Assembly: GCF_937936315.1 (NCBI RefSeq) | Contig: NZ_CALGWU010000032.1 | Coordinates: 1-64,000, forward strand | Direction of reading: 5' to 3' | Origin: an uncultured Capnocytophaga sp. | Lineage (GTDB): Bacteria > Bacteroidota > Bacteroidia > Flavobacteriales > Flavobacteriaceae | Length of the DNA stretch: 64,000 bases | Shown: positions 53,383-62,114 of the stretch, piece by piece | How positions within the stretch are numbered: position 1 is the first letter of the stretch | How the letters are laid out: every line of letters begins with the position of its first letter | Notes under the pieces: model-generated | What the model was told of the DNA's origin: nothing | Database searches by the model: none | Seen by the model: the letters and a program-made list of their open reading frames with translations, nothing else | Position numbers and translations under genes: made by a program

Positions 53383-54466
53383 GCCATTTTTTTCGTTTGA
53401 AGTAGAAAATCATTGCTACTGAAATACCTATCATCACCAACCATACTAATGGATATGCCCACCATAACTCTAATTCTGGCATATATTTGAAATTCATACC
53501 ATATACCCCTACAATAAAAGTGAGTGGAATAAAAATAGTAGAAATAAGAGTGAGTAAGCGCATAATATTGTTCATCTTGTTACTCATTGCCCCCATATAG
53601 GTATCTGTAAGTCCCCAGAGGATATCGCGATAAGTACTTAGAGTCTCTACAATTTGTATTGTGTGGTCGTGAAGGTCACGGAAGTAGTGTTTAGTATCGG
53701 TGTCAATAAGATGATGAGGGTTTTTTTCAATCTTGTTTACTACCTCACGTGAAGGCATTATCGATTTTTGTAAAAAGATAGCGCTCTTTTTCAGTAACTG
53801 AATTTCGGAAATCATATCTTCACGCGGGTGTGTGATGATTTCATCCTCAATAGTTTCAATCTTATCACTCACTTTATCCAGAATCACAAAATAATTGTCT
53901 ACAATAGCATCTAAGAGTCCAAATAACAAATAATCAGCTGGGCGTTTACGCAGACTACTATCAGTATTTTGGAGTCGTTTACGTACGGGTTCAAATACGT
54001 CTTCTCCTTCACTTTCTTGAAAAGTGATAAGATAGTTTTTACCTAATACCAAGGCTAAGTGCTCTGAAATGAGTTGTTCGTCTTTACCATAATAAAGCAT
54101 TTTGATGATTACCAAAATATGCTCATCAAGTATTTCCACTTTGGGGCGATGTTCGGTATCTAAGATATCTTCTAAAAGTAAGTTGTTTAACTGTACATAA
54201 TTTCCTAATTTCTTTACTTCCTCAATATTATTCAATCCATTTACATTGAGCCAAGTTATGCAGCTGTCTGTTATAAAGTTCAAAGCCTCTTCTGCTGATA
54301 CTACTTTCTTCATTGAATAAGAGGAATCATTATAACTAATGACTTCTATATTAAGAGGCTTTTCTTTGTTACCAAAATACACCAAACTACCTGCAGGTAA
54401 ACCTACCTTTTTAGAGCGATTAGCCTTGCGTTTCTTCTTAGTAATAGGGGGGATATTTTTGCTCAT
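53378..54466 (-). CDS. corA: CorA family Mg2+/Co2+ transporter
   Basis: A 362-residue channel: large cytoplasmic N-terminal domain (1-about 300) and two C-terminal helices with the signature YGMNFKYMPE between them, ending in the basic tail FYFKRKKWL. Probably a homopentamer taking up Mg2+. No canonical promoter found upstream; the ATG borders the long AT-rich gap. Confidence 0.95.
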   Translation of the reverse strand: MSKNIPPITKKKRKANRSKKVGLPAGSLVYFGNKEKPLNIEVISYNDSSYSMKKVVSAEEALNFITDSCITWLNVNGLNNIEEVKKLGNYVQLNNLLLEDILDTEHRPKVEILDEHILVIIKMLYYGKDEQLISEHLALVLGKNYLITFQESEGEDVFEPVRKRLQNTDSSLRKRPADYLLFGLLDAIVDNYFVILDKVSDKIETIEDEIITHPREDMISEIQLLKKSAIFLQKSIMPSREVVNKIEKNPHHLIDTDTKHYFRDLHDHTIQIVETLSTYRDILWGLTDTYMGAMSNKMNNIMRLLTLISTIFIPLTFIVGVYGMNFKYMPELELWWAYPLVWLVMIGISVAMIFYFKRKKWL

Positions 54467-54847
54467 ATATACATTTTTTGTTAATATATTGGTTATGAAT
54501 GTTTTATTGAAATATTTTGAAGTTTAAATATATACTTCTCAATCAATTCGAAACTGCTAATAATTGTAACGAAATCTTGTTATATTTGTTAAAATCCTTT
54601 TTTAACATACTGATTATAAGTGTATTTATACATTTGTGTACACAGTAAATTGATATTCTATAGAACAATATATTAAATAAAAGATTTATATTTTTATTAT
54701 AAATTACTTATAATCAGTATTTTTTTTACTTTTAAAATACTAAAATTTGTATTCTTTTTTGATAATGTGCTAAGAAAAAAAATGATTAAAATTTTCTATT
54801 CTTTTATCTTAGCGAGGTAATTACTAATCTTAATTTCGTTTTAAAAA
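54467..54847. other. Long AT-rich gap without recognisable gene
   Basis: Between corA and the 42-residue lipoprotein gene I find no gene. The stretch is very rich in A and T and carries a 15-bp inverted repeat (54607-54720), the 10-bp palindromes TGTGTACACA (54635-54644) and TTCTATAGAA (54656-54665), and a weak 7-bp stem GCTAAGA/TCTTAGC at 54769-54813. No tRNA or transposase remnant is seen. Confidence 0.6.
54607..54720. repeat. 15-bp inverted repeat enclosing 84 nt
   Basis: ATACTGATTATAAGT at 54607-54621 recurs as its exact reverse complement at 54706-54720. The 84 nt between hold two 10-bp palindromes. No open reading frame lies inside. The span could be a MITE-like element, a protein-binding site or a structured RNA; similar T-rich flanks occur on both sides but no sure target-site duplication. 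Confidence 0.7.
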
Positions 54848-54976
54848 TTAGTGTCTTTTGAATATAATAAATGCTCTATGTGGTTCTTCACTTGCAAAAT
54901 ATTGCTTCTCCTCTACCCTATTTTCACAGCTACCAAGTAGTAAAAACAGAAGAATACTTATAAAAAATGGTTTCAT
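54848..54976 (-). CDS. 42-residue lipoprotein
   Basis: A short frame from ATG 54976 to TAA at 54850-54848. It reads MKPFFISILLFLLLGSC at the start, a textbook lipoprotein signal with lipobox LGSC (Cys17), then 25 polar residues (ENRVEEKQYFASEE... ending FKRH). The lipobox makes a chance frame unlikely. It may be a real small lipoprotein or the stump of a longer one. No TAnnTTTG element seen; family unknown. Confidence 0.6.
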   Translation of the reverse strand: MKPFFISILLFLLLGSCENRVEEKQYFASEEPHRAFIIFKRH

Positions 54977-55033
54977 TTTTAATTTTTTAATGTATAATTA
55001 ATAGACTTTGCCAAAGTTTAGATTTAGAAGAGG

Positions 55034-55615
55034 TTACTGATTAATAGGATATATTTTAGGATGCTTAATTGCTTCTATCAGTGAGGTGGCTCTCTGGGCT
55101 ATTGTCTTATCTTCGGAAGTAGTGAAACGCTGAAGCAAAGGGATATTTGCTTCTAAAAATTCCATAATAGCCACGTGGTAATAGTGTCGGTCTAAGGATT
55201 TGACAAGTTTTAAAAACTCTTCATCCATAGTGCCATCATAAGTATCATTGAATAGTTTTTCTTTGTAGGCTTCATATTTGTCAACTTTCCCTTTAGTAGC
55301 TTTAAAATCTTTAGTTTGTGGAGACTGAGAGCTATAGTTTGCTGCCTCAAAAAGTGTGAGCATATCACGTAATAGTATAGCTTTGTCCGCTTTATTCTCT
55401 TCTAACAAAGCGAGATAAAATCTCATTCCCCAAGGAGAGAGCTTTATCAGCCACGCTTGTGATTCAAAACTATAGATAAGGTTTTGATAGTCTTTTTCAG
55501 TGGCTGCTCCATCAAGTATTTTTACTATACTTTGCTTTACTATATTGGCATTGGTTTCATAGGGGGTACCAAATCTTCGCCACGGGAAATTTTTAATTAG
55601 CTGTTGTAAATCCAT
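55034..55615 (-). CDS. Hypothetical helical protein
   Basis: A 193-residue soluble, largely helical protein with HEAT-like character (FPWRRFGTPYETNANI start, KSLDRHYYHVAIMEFLEANIPLL). No signal peptide and no family I recognise. It follows YciI by 14 nt and is the last gene of the minus-strand run starting at 58117. Confidence 0.7.
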   Translation of the reverse strand: MDLQQLIKNFPWRRFGTPYETNANIVKQSIVKILDGAATEKDYQNLIYSFESQAWLIKLSPWGMRFYLALLEENKADKAILLRDMLTLFEAANYSSQSPQTKDFKATKGKVDKYEAYKEKLFNDTYDGTMDEEFLKLVKSLDRHYYHVAIMEFLEANIPLLQRFTTSEDKTIAQRATSLIEAIKHPKIYPINQ

Positions 55616-55629
55616 TTGTTATTATAGTT

Positions 55630-55917
55630 TTAAGAGAGTACCTTCCCAAACGCCTCAGAGAATTTGGTAGGGGTAAATTCAATAATTTGATAGGCAGCTA
55701 TTCGATGCTCGTGAAAAGGATCTTGAGCAATGATGTCCAGTATTTCTTCCTTACTGCCCCCCTTACACAAAATTACCCCACCCTTGCGAGGCACCTGTGC
55801 TCCTGAAGCAACAAAATGCCCTGAAGTATAATGCTTATCTAAGTAAGCGCGATGGGCTTCTAAGTGTTTTTCAACCTCTGAAAGGTCTTTTTGATACGTT
55901 AAAATAATGATATACAT
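55630..55917 (-). CDS. YciI family protein
   Basis: A 95-residue dimeric alpha/beta-barrel protein of the YciI/YCII family: YIIILTYQKDLSEVEKHLEAHRAYLDKH with the conserved His in the HRAYL element, then ASGAQVPRKGG and the QDPFHEHRIAAY segment carrying the conserved Asp and His. Some members are dehydrochlorinases; most have no known reaction. Sits between an SDR gene and a hypothetical gene. Confidence 0.9.
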   Translation of the reverse strand: MYIIILTYQKDLSEVEKHLEAHRAYLDKHYTSGHFVASGAQVPRKGGVILCKGGSKEEILDIIAQDPFHEHRIAAYQIIEFTPTKFSEAFGKVLS

Positions 55918-55957
55918 ATTATTAGATATTAGTTTTTATTCTTTACTCGTTAGTGTT

Positions 55958-56638
55958 TTAAGGTGTTGTATTGGCTACTTGTAATACCTTTCCATTAAAT
56001 ACCTCTCCTCCATTCAAAGCAAAATCGGCGATGTAGCGCGCCATTTGCTGTGGGGTGATATTAGCTTTATAATCAGGGAAGGCTTCGGTGAGCATCTCAG
56101 TCTGTACGGCTCCTAAGGCTAAGGTATTGAAAACGATACCACGCTCTTTGTACTCTTCGGCTAAAAGCTCCGATAGGGTAATAAGAGCACCTTTGGAGGA
56201 GCTATATGCTGCTAAACCACCGAACTTCAAGCTCCCTTGTATACCTCCCATACTACTAATACTCACCACGTGTGCACCTTTCTCCATAAAAGGCAGTAGT
56301 TGTTGTGTGAGGTGTGCTGCCCCAAATACATTCACCTTATACACTTCCAAAAAGTCTTCTTCAGTAAGCTCTTCAAAAGGTTTATTGATGAGTCTCCCTG
56401 CATTGTGAATAAGAATATCTACCTTTTGCCATTGTCCTTTCACAAAATCACCTACTGCTTTCCTATCAGAAGCTAACGTAATATCAAAAGGAATACAATG
56501 TACATTAGGTAGATTAAGTGACTCTATAGTAGCAGTATGCCGCGAAAGAGCTAAAATATTATGCCCTTCCGCAGCCAACTGTTGTACCAGCTCATAGCCT
56601 ATGCCTCTGCTAGTACCTGTAATGATAATGTTTTTCAT
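55958..56638 (-). CDS. Short-chain dehydrogenase/reductase
   Basis: A 226-residue classical SDR. Cofactor loop TGTSRGIGYEL near 7-17, NAG in ILIHNAGRLI, catalytic Ser in SISSMGG and the Y-x-x-x-K pair YSSSK. R or K after the first Gly-rich turn suggests NADPH preference. Substrate unknown. Three nt after the SLC13 permease gene, in the same transcript. Confidence 0.9.
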   Translation of the reverse strand: MKNIIITGTSRGIGYELVQQLAAEGHNILALSRHTATIESLNLPNVHCIPFDITLASDRKAVGDFVKGQWQKVDILIHNAGRLINKPFEELTEEDFLEVYKVNVFGAAHLTQQLLPFMEKGAHVVSISSMGGIQGSLKFGGLAAYSSSKGALITLSELLAEEYKERGIVFNTLALGAVQTEMLTEAFPDYKANITPQQMARYIADFALNGGEVFNGKVLQVANTTP

Positions 56639-56641
56639 TTA

Positions 56642-58117
56642 TTATTCTAAGAAGTGTGTTTTACCTACTAAGAACAAAACAAGATAACCTACTACCATAC
56701 TTATTATCCCTACAATAAGTCCCAGTTTCAACATATCGTTTTGTTTTACCAATCCTGTAGAATAAGCTATAGCATTAGGTGGAGTTGATATAGGCAAACA
56801 CATCGCTGATGAGGCTGCTAACGCTATCCCTATAAGTACTGTTGAAGTACCTCCTATTTCTCCTAAGCTATCCCCCATCCCTTGGCAAATAGTTACCAAA
56901 ATAGGAATTAGTAAGGCTGCAGCAGCAGTATTAGAAATAAAGTTACTAAGAAGATAACAAATAAGTCCAGAGGCAATCAATACTATAATAGGCGACCAAG
57001 ACCCAAAAGGTATAGTATCAATCGCCAACTTAGCTAATCCTGAATCCTGAATACCTAAACCTAAGGCAAAACCTCCTGCTACCATCCAGATAACGCTCCA
57101 GTTAATTGACTGTAGATCTTTGGCTGTAATCACTCCTGTTGCAGCAAAAACACCCATAGGCACTAAAGCAACAGTATTAGCGTCAATGCCACTTACATTA
57201 CTAGGTATCAACCATAAAAGAATGGTAAGGATAAAAGTGCCACTTACTACCCACATACGCCAACCGTGATGTACTTTTCCAAGAATGTGTAGGTTAATTG
57301 TTCTTTGAGTAAAAGGAAAGAATTTTAATATAAGTCGCCAAGAAATGAAAAGTAACAAAAGCACCAGAGGAAACATAAACGCCATCCATTCTCCAAAATC
57401 AATACCCATATTTAGTCCTTTTGGGTTGTTGAGAGCTTGTAGAGCAATAGCATTTGGGGGCGTACCAATAGGGGTCGCCATACCTCCTAGGTTAGCAGCA
57501 ATTGGGATACTCATCGTTAGTGCGGTACGTCCTTTGCCACTCGCAGGTAGCGCTGCAAAAACAGGAGTAAGGAAAGTGAGCATCATAGCTGCTGTAGCAG
57601 TATTACTCACAAACATTGAGAAAATACCAGTAATGAGTAGGAACCCCAATAGTACATTCTCGCTTTTGTTTCCAAATGGACGTATCAAATTTTTAGCAAG
57701 CAATACGTCCAATCCAGATTTGGTGGCGGCAATAGCCAAGAAAAAACCACCCAAAAAGAGTATAATCACAGGGTTGGCAAAGGTTGCCATAATCTCCTTA
57801 CTGCTGAGCAGCTTCCCAAAAACCTCACTCTCTTCTCCTTTAAAGAAGAACAAACTATGGTTAGAAACCGTCAAACACATCAAGGTGATGATACCCAATG
57901 ATGTAGCCCATGAAGGAATAGCCTCGCTAATCCACATTAAGGTGGCAAATACAAAAATAGCGATAATACGCTGGTGAACCACTGTTAATCCATTAATATG
58001 AAAAACTTCAGCAGGAAGATTCCATACTACAGCAGTTACAATCACTATACACACCAAAGCAATAAGGTGTTTTTTTTCAAAGTGATTGGTCATTACATTT
58101 TCTAATTCTTTAGACAT
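56642..58117 (-). CDS. SLC13/DASS-type anion permease
   Basis: A 491-residue membrane transporter with the paired SNTATAAMM and SNTAAAALLIPI motifs and the IGTPPNAIAL and STPPNAIAY loops of DASS/CitT-like Na+-dicarboxylate permeases. Twelve or so helices and no RCK domain, unlike the protein at 42485. Substrate could be succinate, malate or a related anion. First gene of the run with SDR, YciI and a hypothetical gene, behind a strong promoter. Confidence 0.9.
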   Translation of the reverse strand: MSKELENVMTNHFEKKHLIALVCIVIVTAVVWNLPAEVFHINGLTVVHQRIIAIFVFATLMWISEAIPSWATSLGIITLMCLTVSNHSLFFFKGEESEVFGKLLSSKEIMATFANPVIILFLGGFFLAIAATKSGLDVLLAKNLIRPFGNKSENVLLGFLLITGIFSMFVSNTATAAMMLTFLTPVFAALPASGKGRTALTMSIPIAANLGGMATPIGTPPNAIALQALNNPKGLNMGIDFGEWMAFMFPLVLLLLFISWRLILKFFPFTQRTINLHILGKVHHGWRMWVVSGTFILTILLWLIPSNVSGIDANTVALVPMGVFAATGVITAKDLQSINWSVIWMVAGGFALGLGIQDSGLAKLAIDTIPFGSWSPIIVLIASGLICYLLSNFISNTAAAALLIPILVTICQGMGDSLGEIGGTSTVLIGIALAASSAMCLPISTPPNAIAYSTGLVKQNDMLKLGLIVGIISMVVGYLVLFLVGKTHFLE

Positions 58118-58165
58118 AATATTTTGGTAAGTTTAAAATTGAATTACAATTTAAAATAGCATCGA

Positions 58166-58196
58166 CAAAGGTAAATAAAAAAGAATAACTACCAAA
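58166..58196 (-). promoter_or_regulatory. Promoter of the SLC13-SDR-YciI run
   Basis: Minus strand: TTTG at 58196-58193, a 19-nt spacer, TACCTTTG at 58173-58166, 48 nt before the ATG. Confidence 0.75.
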
Positions 58197-58322
58197 GAAA
58201 AAATAATATTTTTTTATAGTAATAAATGTAAAAATTTTAGGATATTATAGTACTTTAATATATCTTCTTATTACAAAGAAAGACAGTATAAAAATACATA
58301 AGGAAATAAATTATTTATAATG

Positions 58323-58850
58323 TTATACTCTCCATAATGAAACCTGTAATCTTTTGATATAAGAGTCCTCTATGACATCAATAATTGATAAAATATCAGC
58401 TGGAATACGGATGTGATGAGTGAGTAATTCGCTTAATATATTTTGAAGAGCTACAAGATATTCATTATAGATGATGAGTTCTTGGGCATTTTCAAGTGCT
58501 TTAACGATAATTATATTTGAGGAACACTCATCTTTCAGTTTACTAATAAACTCATTGGTAACCAACGCTATAATATCTTTCTCTGGGTGGTATATATCAA
58601 TGCTTAATTCCTCTTGAATAATTGTAGCTGCTTCTTTTTCAGTAAGAGGAACTGCCCCATACATCCAATTGTCATCCCACATCTCCAACATTTCAATAAC
58701 ATCAAGTAAGCCATCAGGCATATCCATTCCTGCTTTTAAGCTAAATTGATAGTTGTAAAGAGCGACTTTTTCCGCATTATAGCCTTCTTTCCAAAGAGCT
58801 TGTAAGCCTTGGATATAATAAACAATGGCTTTTATTTCTTCTGAAGTCAT
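58323..58850 (-). CDS. Hypothetical acidic protein
   Basis: A 175-residue, acidic, helical protein with no signal peptide (MTSEEIKAIVYYIQGLQALWKEG start; AGMDMPDGLLDVIEMLEMWDD inside). I recognise no family. Its ATG overlaps the stop of the preceding gene (ATGA), so the two unknown genes are translated together. Size and composition suit an immunity-type protein, but nothing proves it. Confidence 0.65.
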   Translation of the reverse strand: MTSEEIKAIVYYIQGLQALWKEGYNAEKVALYNYQFSLKAGMDMPDGLLDVIEMLEMWDDNWMYGAVPLTEKEAATIIQEELSIDIYHPEKDIIALVTNEFISKLKDECSSNIIIVKALENAQELIIYNEYLVALQNILSELLTHHIRIPADILSIIDVIEDSYIKRLQVSLWRV

Positions 58851-59347
58851 TTTTTTACACTTAGTTTTTCTGGGGCATTAATAGGATTTCTTAGTTGTAA
58901 GTTAAGTTCAGAACGAGTGATTATATGGTTTGTATCTTCAAAATAGGCTTCCTTAAAGTACTCGCTATTATCTAAAAACAAAAACCATAAAAGTTCGCTA
59001 CTCTCTTTATGGATAAGGTAAATAAAACCATCTCCTTCCCAACTACATTCACCTCCATACACTTCATATTGAGCATTTTCTACCACCATTTGCGGATAGA
59101 GATAAGAAACATAATCCGCTTCATTATACTTAAAATAACTATCTAAAGTAGATTGACACAATATACGCAGGAGATACTCTTCTCCTAACCATTGCCCTTC
59201 TAAAACAAGCATATCGCCATTGGGGTAAGCAATAGATTTGATCGTGGGGTAAGTATAATTTTTGAGAATGTTTTTGATATGTGGATGTATATTTATTTGA
59301 GTATTTTTAATAGTTCTTCTGACAAACGAAATTTGATAAGTGCCCAT
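58847..59347 (-). CDS. Hypothetical protein overlapping the flippase gene
   Basis: A 166-residue protein if begun at ATG 59347; a longer in-frame start at 59416 would overlap the flippase gene by 124 nt. Even the shorter form overlaps it by 55 nt. The middle carries WEGDGFIYLIHKESSELLWF, with a beta-rich feel. No family recognised. It could start later at a non-ATG codon. Coupled to the next gene by ATGA. Confidence 0.6.
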   Translation of the reverse strand: MGTYQISFVRRTIKNTQINIHPHIKNILKNYTYPTIKSIAYPNGDMLVLEGQWLGEEYLLRILCQSTLDSYFKYNEADYVSYLYPQMVVENAQYEVYGGECSWEGDGFIYLIHKESSELLWFLFLDNSEYFKEAYFEDTNHIITRSELNLQLRNPINAPEKLSVKK

Positions 59348-60735
59348 ATCCAAAAGGCTCCTACGAGCAATGATTTTAAGCTGATATTCACCAGCGGGTG
59401 AAATGGGAAGTCCCAAAAGAAGAAACCTCCTATGGCTACGATACCAAAGAGAGTAGTCTGTAGAGTTTCTTTATAAAAAGGCTGTAAGTTGTATTTGCGA
59501 TATACAAATCCCGATTTAAGAAGATTATACGAAGTAAAAGCTAAAAGAGTAGCAAATCCAGCTCCATTAATCCCATAAATAGGAATGAGCCACATATTCA
59601 TTAAAACAGTGCCTATGACCAAGAAAACGCCCAAAAATAGCACTGTGCGATAGTAAGGAGAATTGAGTAATACCGCATTGCTGAAACCTACTAAGGCATC
59701 AGAGAGTTTTACTACGGATATGATGATAAGCACTCCAAGCCCTGTGCTATAATCCTTATCAGGCAAGAGGGCGTAACACTGTTGGGCATTCACCACAATA
59801 AGTACACAAATGACCATACTAACAAAGTAAGTGTTTACCGTACTGCGTTTATATAGGTCAGAAAGCTCATCACTCTTGTTTTGGTTCATAAACTGTGCCG
59901 TCAGTGGACTTACTATTTGATACATACTGCGGTAAGGAATAGCAATTACTGTTGCAGTAAAGATAGCCACATTATACACCGCTATTTCGCCAATGGGCAG
60001 GTATTGGTTGAGCATAAACTTATCAATATCCATCAATACAGAAGCTACCGACCCTGATAAAATCACAAAAAGGCTGTATAAAAAGACTTCTTTCTTGTTC
60101 TTTGGCAATCCCCAAGCAAATTGTGGTCGGCGTACATAGAAAGCGAAAATGAACATCAAGAGCATACGCAAGGCATACACCCAGAACACCCCCCACATCA
60201 ATTGGTAAAAGTCAATAATACCAAAGTAAATGGCTACTAATAAAAGCATCACCCCTACCCTATGGAATACTTCTTTGAGGAAATTGCCAAAGACAGTTTT
60301 TAGCTGTACACGTGTCCACGCATAAGCAATCTCAAAGTAAGCCATTGCTACTGAAGTGAGGAAAATGAGTAAAACGTAATTGCGCACTTCTGTATTCTTT
60401 GCCGAAAGCCATTGAGCGATTTGTTCGTACCCGATTACCCCAATAAAGGTAGCAGGTACAATGATGAGCAAAGGTAAAAAGCAAAGCATTAGGTTGAATT
60501 TTGCTTGCTCTTCCTTATACTGGTAAGCTGTATAATAACGTACTAAAGTATTATTTACTCCAAAAGCGATAAGTGGAGAAAGAATAGTAGCAGTGGAAGT
60601 AACATAACTCACCAAGCCATATTGTGCTTTTGAAAGGAAGTAAGTAAATAAGAAAAGGGTATTGAGTGCCCCTATGGCAAACCCAAAATAAGTAGCCACT
60701 ACATTCTTAAACGATTGACGGAGCACTATTCCCAT
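59293..60735 (-). CDS. Wzx-like polysaccharide flippase (MOP superfamily)
   Basis: A 480-residue inner-membrane protein with about twelve to fourteen helices, of the polysaccharide-biosynthesis/MATE-like group: FLFTYFLSKAQYGLVSYV start and the SASVLMDIDKFML-type segment VASVLMDIDKFMLNQYLP near 230-247. It probably flips lipid-linked glycan across the inner membrane. No glycosyltransferase genes adjoin. Five nt after the TPR gene; its end overlaps the next gene. Confidence 0.88.
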   Translation of the reverse strand: MGIVLRQSFKNVVATYFGFAIGALNTLFLFTYFLSKAQYGLVSYVTSTATILSPLIAFGVNNTLVRYYTAYQYKEEQAKFNLMLCFLPLLIIVPATFIGVIGYEQIAQWLSAKNTEVRNYVLLIFLTSVAMAYFEIAYAWTRVQLKTVFGNFLKEVFHRVGVMLLLVAIYFGIIDFYQLMWGVFWVYALRMLLMFIFAFYVRRPQFAWGLPKNKKEVFLYSLFVILSGSVASVLMDIDKFMLNQYLPIGEIAVYNVAIFTATVIAIPYRSMYQIVSPLTAQFMNQNKSDELSDLYKRSTVNTYFVSMVICVLIVVNAQQCYALLPDKDYSTGLGVLIIISVVKLSDALVGFSNAVLLNSPYYRTVLFLGVFLVIGTVLMNMWLIPIYGINGAGFATLLAFTSYNLLKSGFVYRKYNLQPFYKETLQTTLFGIVAIGGFFFWDFPFHPLVNISLKSLLVGAFWIWALIKFRLSEELLKILK

Positions 60736-60740
60736 AATGA

Positions 60741-62084
60741 CTACATCTTAAAATTAAACTTGTTTTCAAAGAAAGATTGCCATTCGGGAGCTTTATTAAC
60801 ACCCATTTGGTAATATTGCATTGCTGTATGTTCATCACCAATACCATAGTAAGCTAAGGCAAGACGAAAATAATTGTTGAGTTCATGTGGATAAATATGT
60901 ACTATATCCGCTACAATAGGTAATGCATCACCATATTTTTTGGTAAGGAACATCAAATCTACCCATTCGATGAGTGTAGAGTATGAATAATCTCCATTTT
61001 GTACTGCTTTGCGATAGCCATATTCTGCTTCTTCAAGATTTTGAAATTCAAAATAATTCAATTCAGCATAGCGACGCCAATAATAAGGCTCATTGGGTTC
61101 AAAAGTGAGTACTTTCTGAATATATTTTAGGGCTTTAGCGTGATTATGGCGCAAGTAATAAAAATCAGCTAAGGTAATCCACGCTTTGTCCAATTGAGGA
61201 TCTTCGTGAGTAGCTCTAAAATAATACTCTTCTGCCTTAGCATCATTATGCATTTTTTCATAACAACGACCTATATGTAAGTAAGCTAAAGCCGAAGGGT
61301 CGTCTAAGGTAAGAGTAATCTTATAGTGCTCAATAGCTTTTTGATAGTCATTCATAGCTTCAAGCACACGAGCTTTCTCGAAATAAGCCCCCGTGAAAGT
61401 ATCGTCACTGATAATAGCGAAATCGAGGCAACGCAAAGCATTTTTGTAATCACCAATAGCCAAATAGAGTCTGCCGAGATAATACCAAGCAACTTCACAA
61501 TAAGGATTTTGATCTAAGTAATGATTTAAGAAAGAAGTAGCCTCTTGTACATCACCTAAAACTTCATAACAGAATACTAACTGTTGTAGCGCTGTATAGT
61601 CCTGAGGGTCTTGTTCTAAACATTTGATAAAATAGTTTTTAGCATTGGTATAATCCTCTACATAGAGGTATTCCATTGCTATTAAGGCATAAATATTGGA
61701 AGCATCATCAGTAAGAGTGAGGGCATATTGCAACAACTCAATAGCACGATGATGTTTATTCATTTTAGAATACAGATTAGCCTGCTGTGCGTGTACTTCG
61801 GCATTCATAGGTTCAAGCACGAGCAATTCATTGAGAATTTCTGACGCTTCCTCCAAACGGTCTTCAAACACCAGTTGCTCAGCATTTAGCAATTTCAGTG
61901 AAGACGCATTGGGGTGTTGCGATAATCCAATTTCTAAGGCACGTTTGGCTTTACTAATACGCCCATATTCTAAGTAATATTCAACTATTTCTTCAAATTC
62001 ATCCACGTCAAAAAAGAGAATGTTATTTTCTTTGAGCATAGATTCAAATTTGCTAACGGCGTAGTTTTCTTCTTCTGGTAACAT
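60741..62084 (-). CDS. Tetratricopeptide repeat protein
   Basis: A 447-residue soluble protein made almost entirely of TPR units from about 30 to 440 (recurring A-L-x-Y-G/A-x-x-x-x pattern, e.g. AWYYLGRLYLAIGDYKNALR and ALAYLHIGRCYEKMHNDAKA). Likely a scaffold; partner unknown. No signal peptide. It belongs to the minus-strand run from 63698 and precedes the flippase gene. Confidence 0.9.
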   Translation of the reverse strand: MLPEEENYAVSKFESMLKENNILFFDVDEFEEIVEYYLEYGRISKAKRALEIGLSQHPNASSLKLLNAEQLVFEDRLEEASEILNELLVLEPMNAEVHAQQANLYSKMNKHHRAIELLQYALTLTDDASNIYALIAMEYLYVEDYTNAKNYFIKCLEQDPQDYTALQQLVFCYEVLGDVQEATSFLNHYLDQNPYCEVAWYYLGRLYLAIGDYKNALRCLDFAIISDDTFTGAYFEKARVLEAMNDYQKAIEHYKITLTLDDPSALAYLHIGRCYEKMHNDAKAEEYYFRATHEDPQLDKAWITLADFYYLRHNHAKALKYIQKVLTFEPNEPYYWRRYAELNYFEFQNLEEAEYGYRKAVQNGDYSYSTLIEWVDLMFLTKKYGDALPIVADIVHIYPHELNNYFRLALAYYGIGDEHTAMQYYQMGVNKAPEWQSFFENKFNFKM

Positions 62085-62114
62085 TTATTTTAATTAAGAA
62101 CTATGAGGATATTC

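Noticed and set aside
54635..54665. Possible replication origin, suggested by palindromes in an AT-rich gap near rsmG.
   Set aside because: No DnaA-box cluster (TTATCCACA-like) and no dnaA or dnaN gene is visible; rsmG proximity alone is not evidence in this phylum.
57345..57977. A 210-codon plus-strand frame inside the SLC13 gene.
   Set aside because: It is antisense to conserved membrane helices and shows only complementary low-complexity residues; no promoter or homologous domain.
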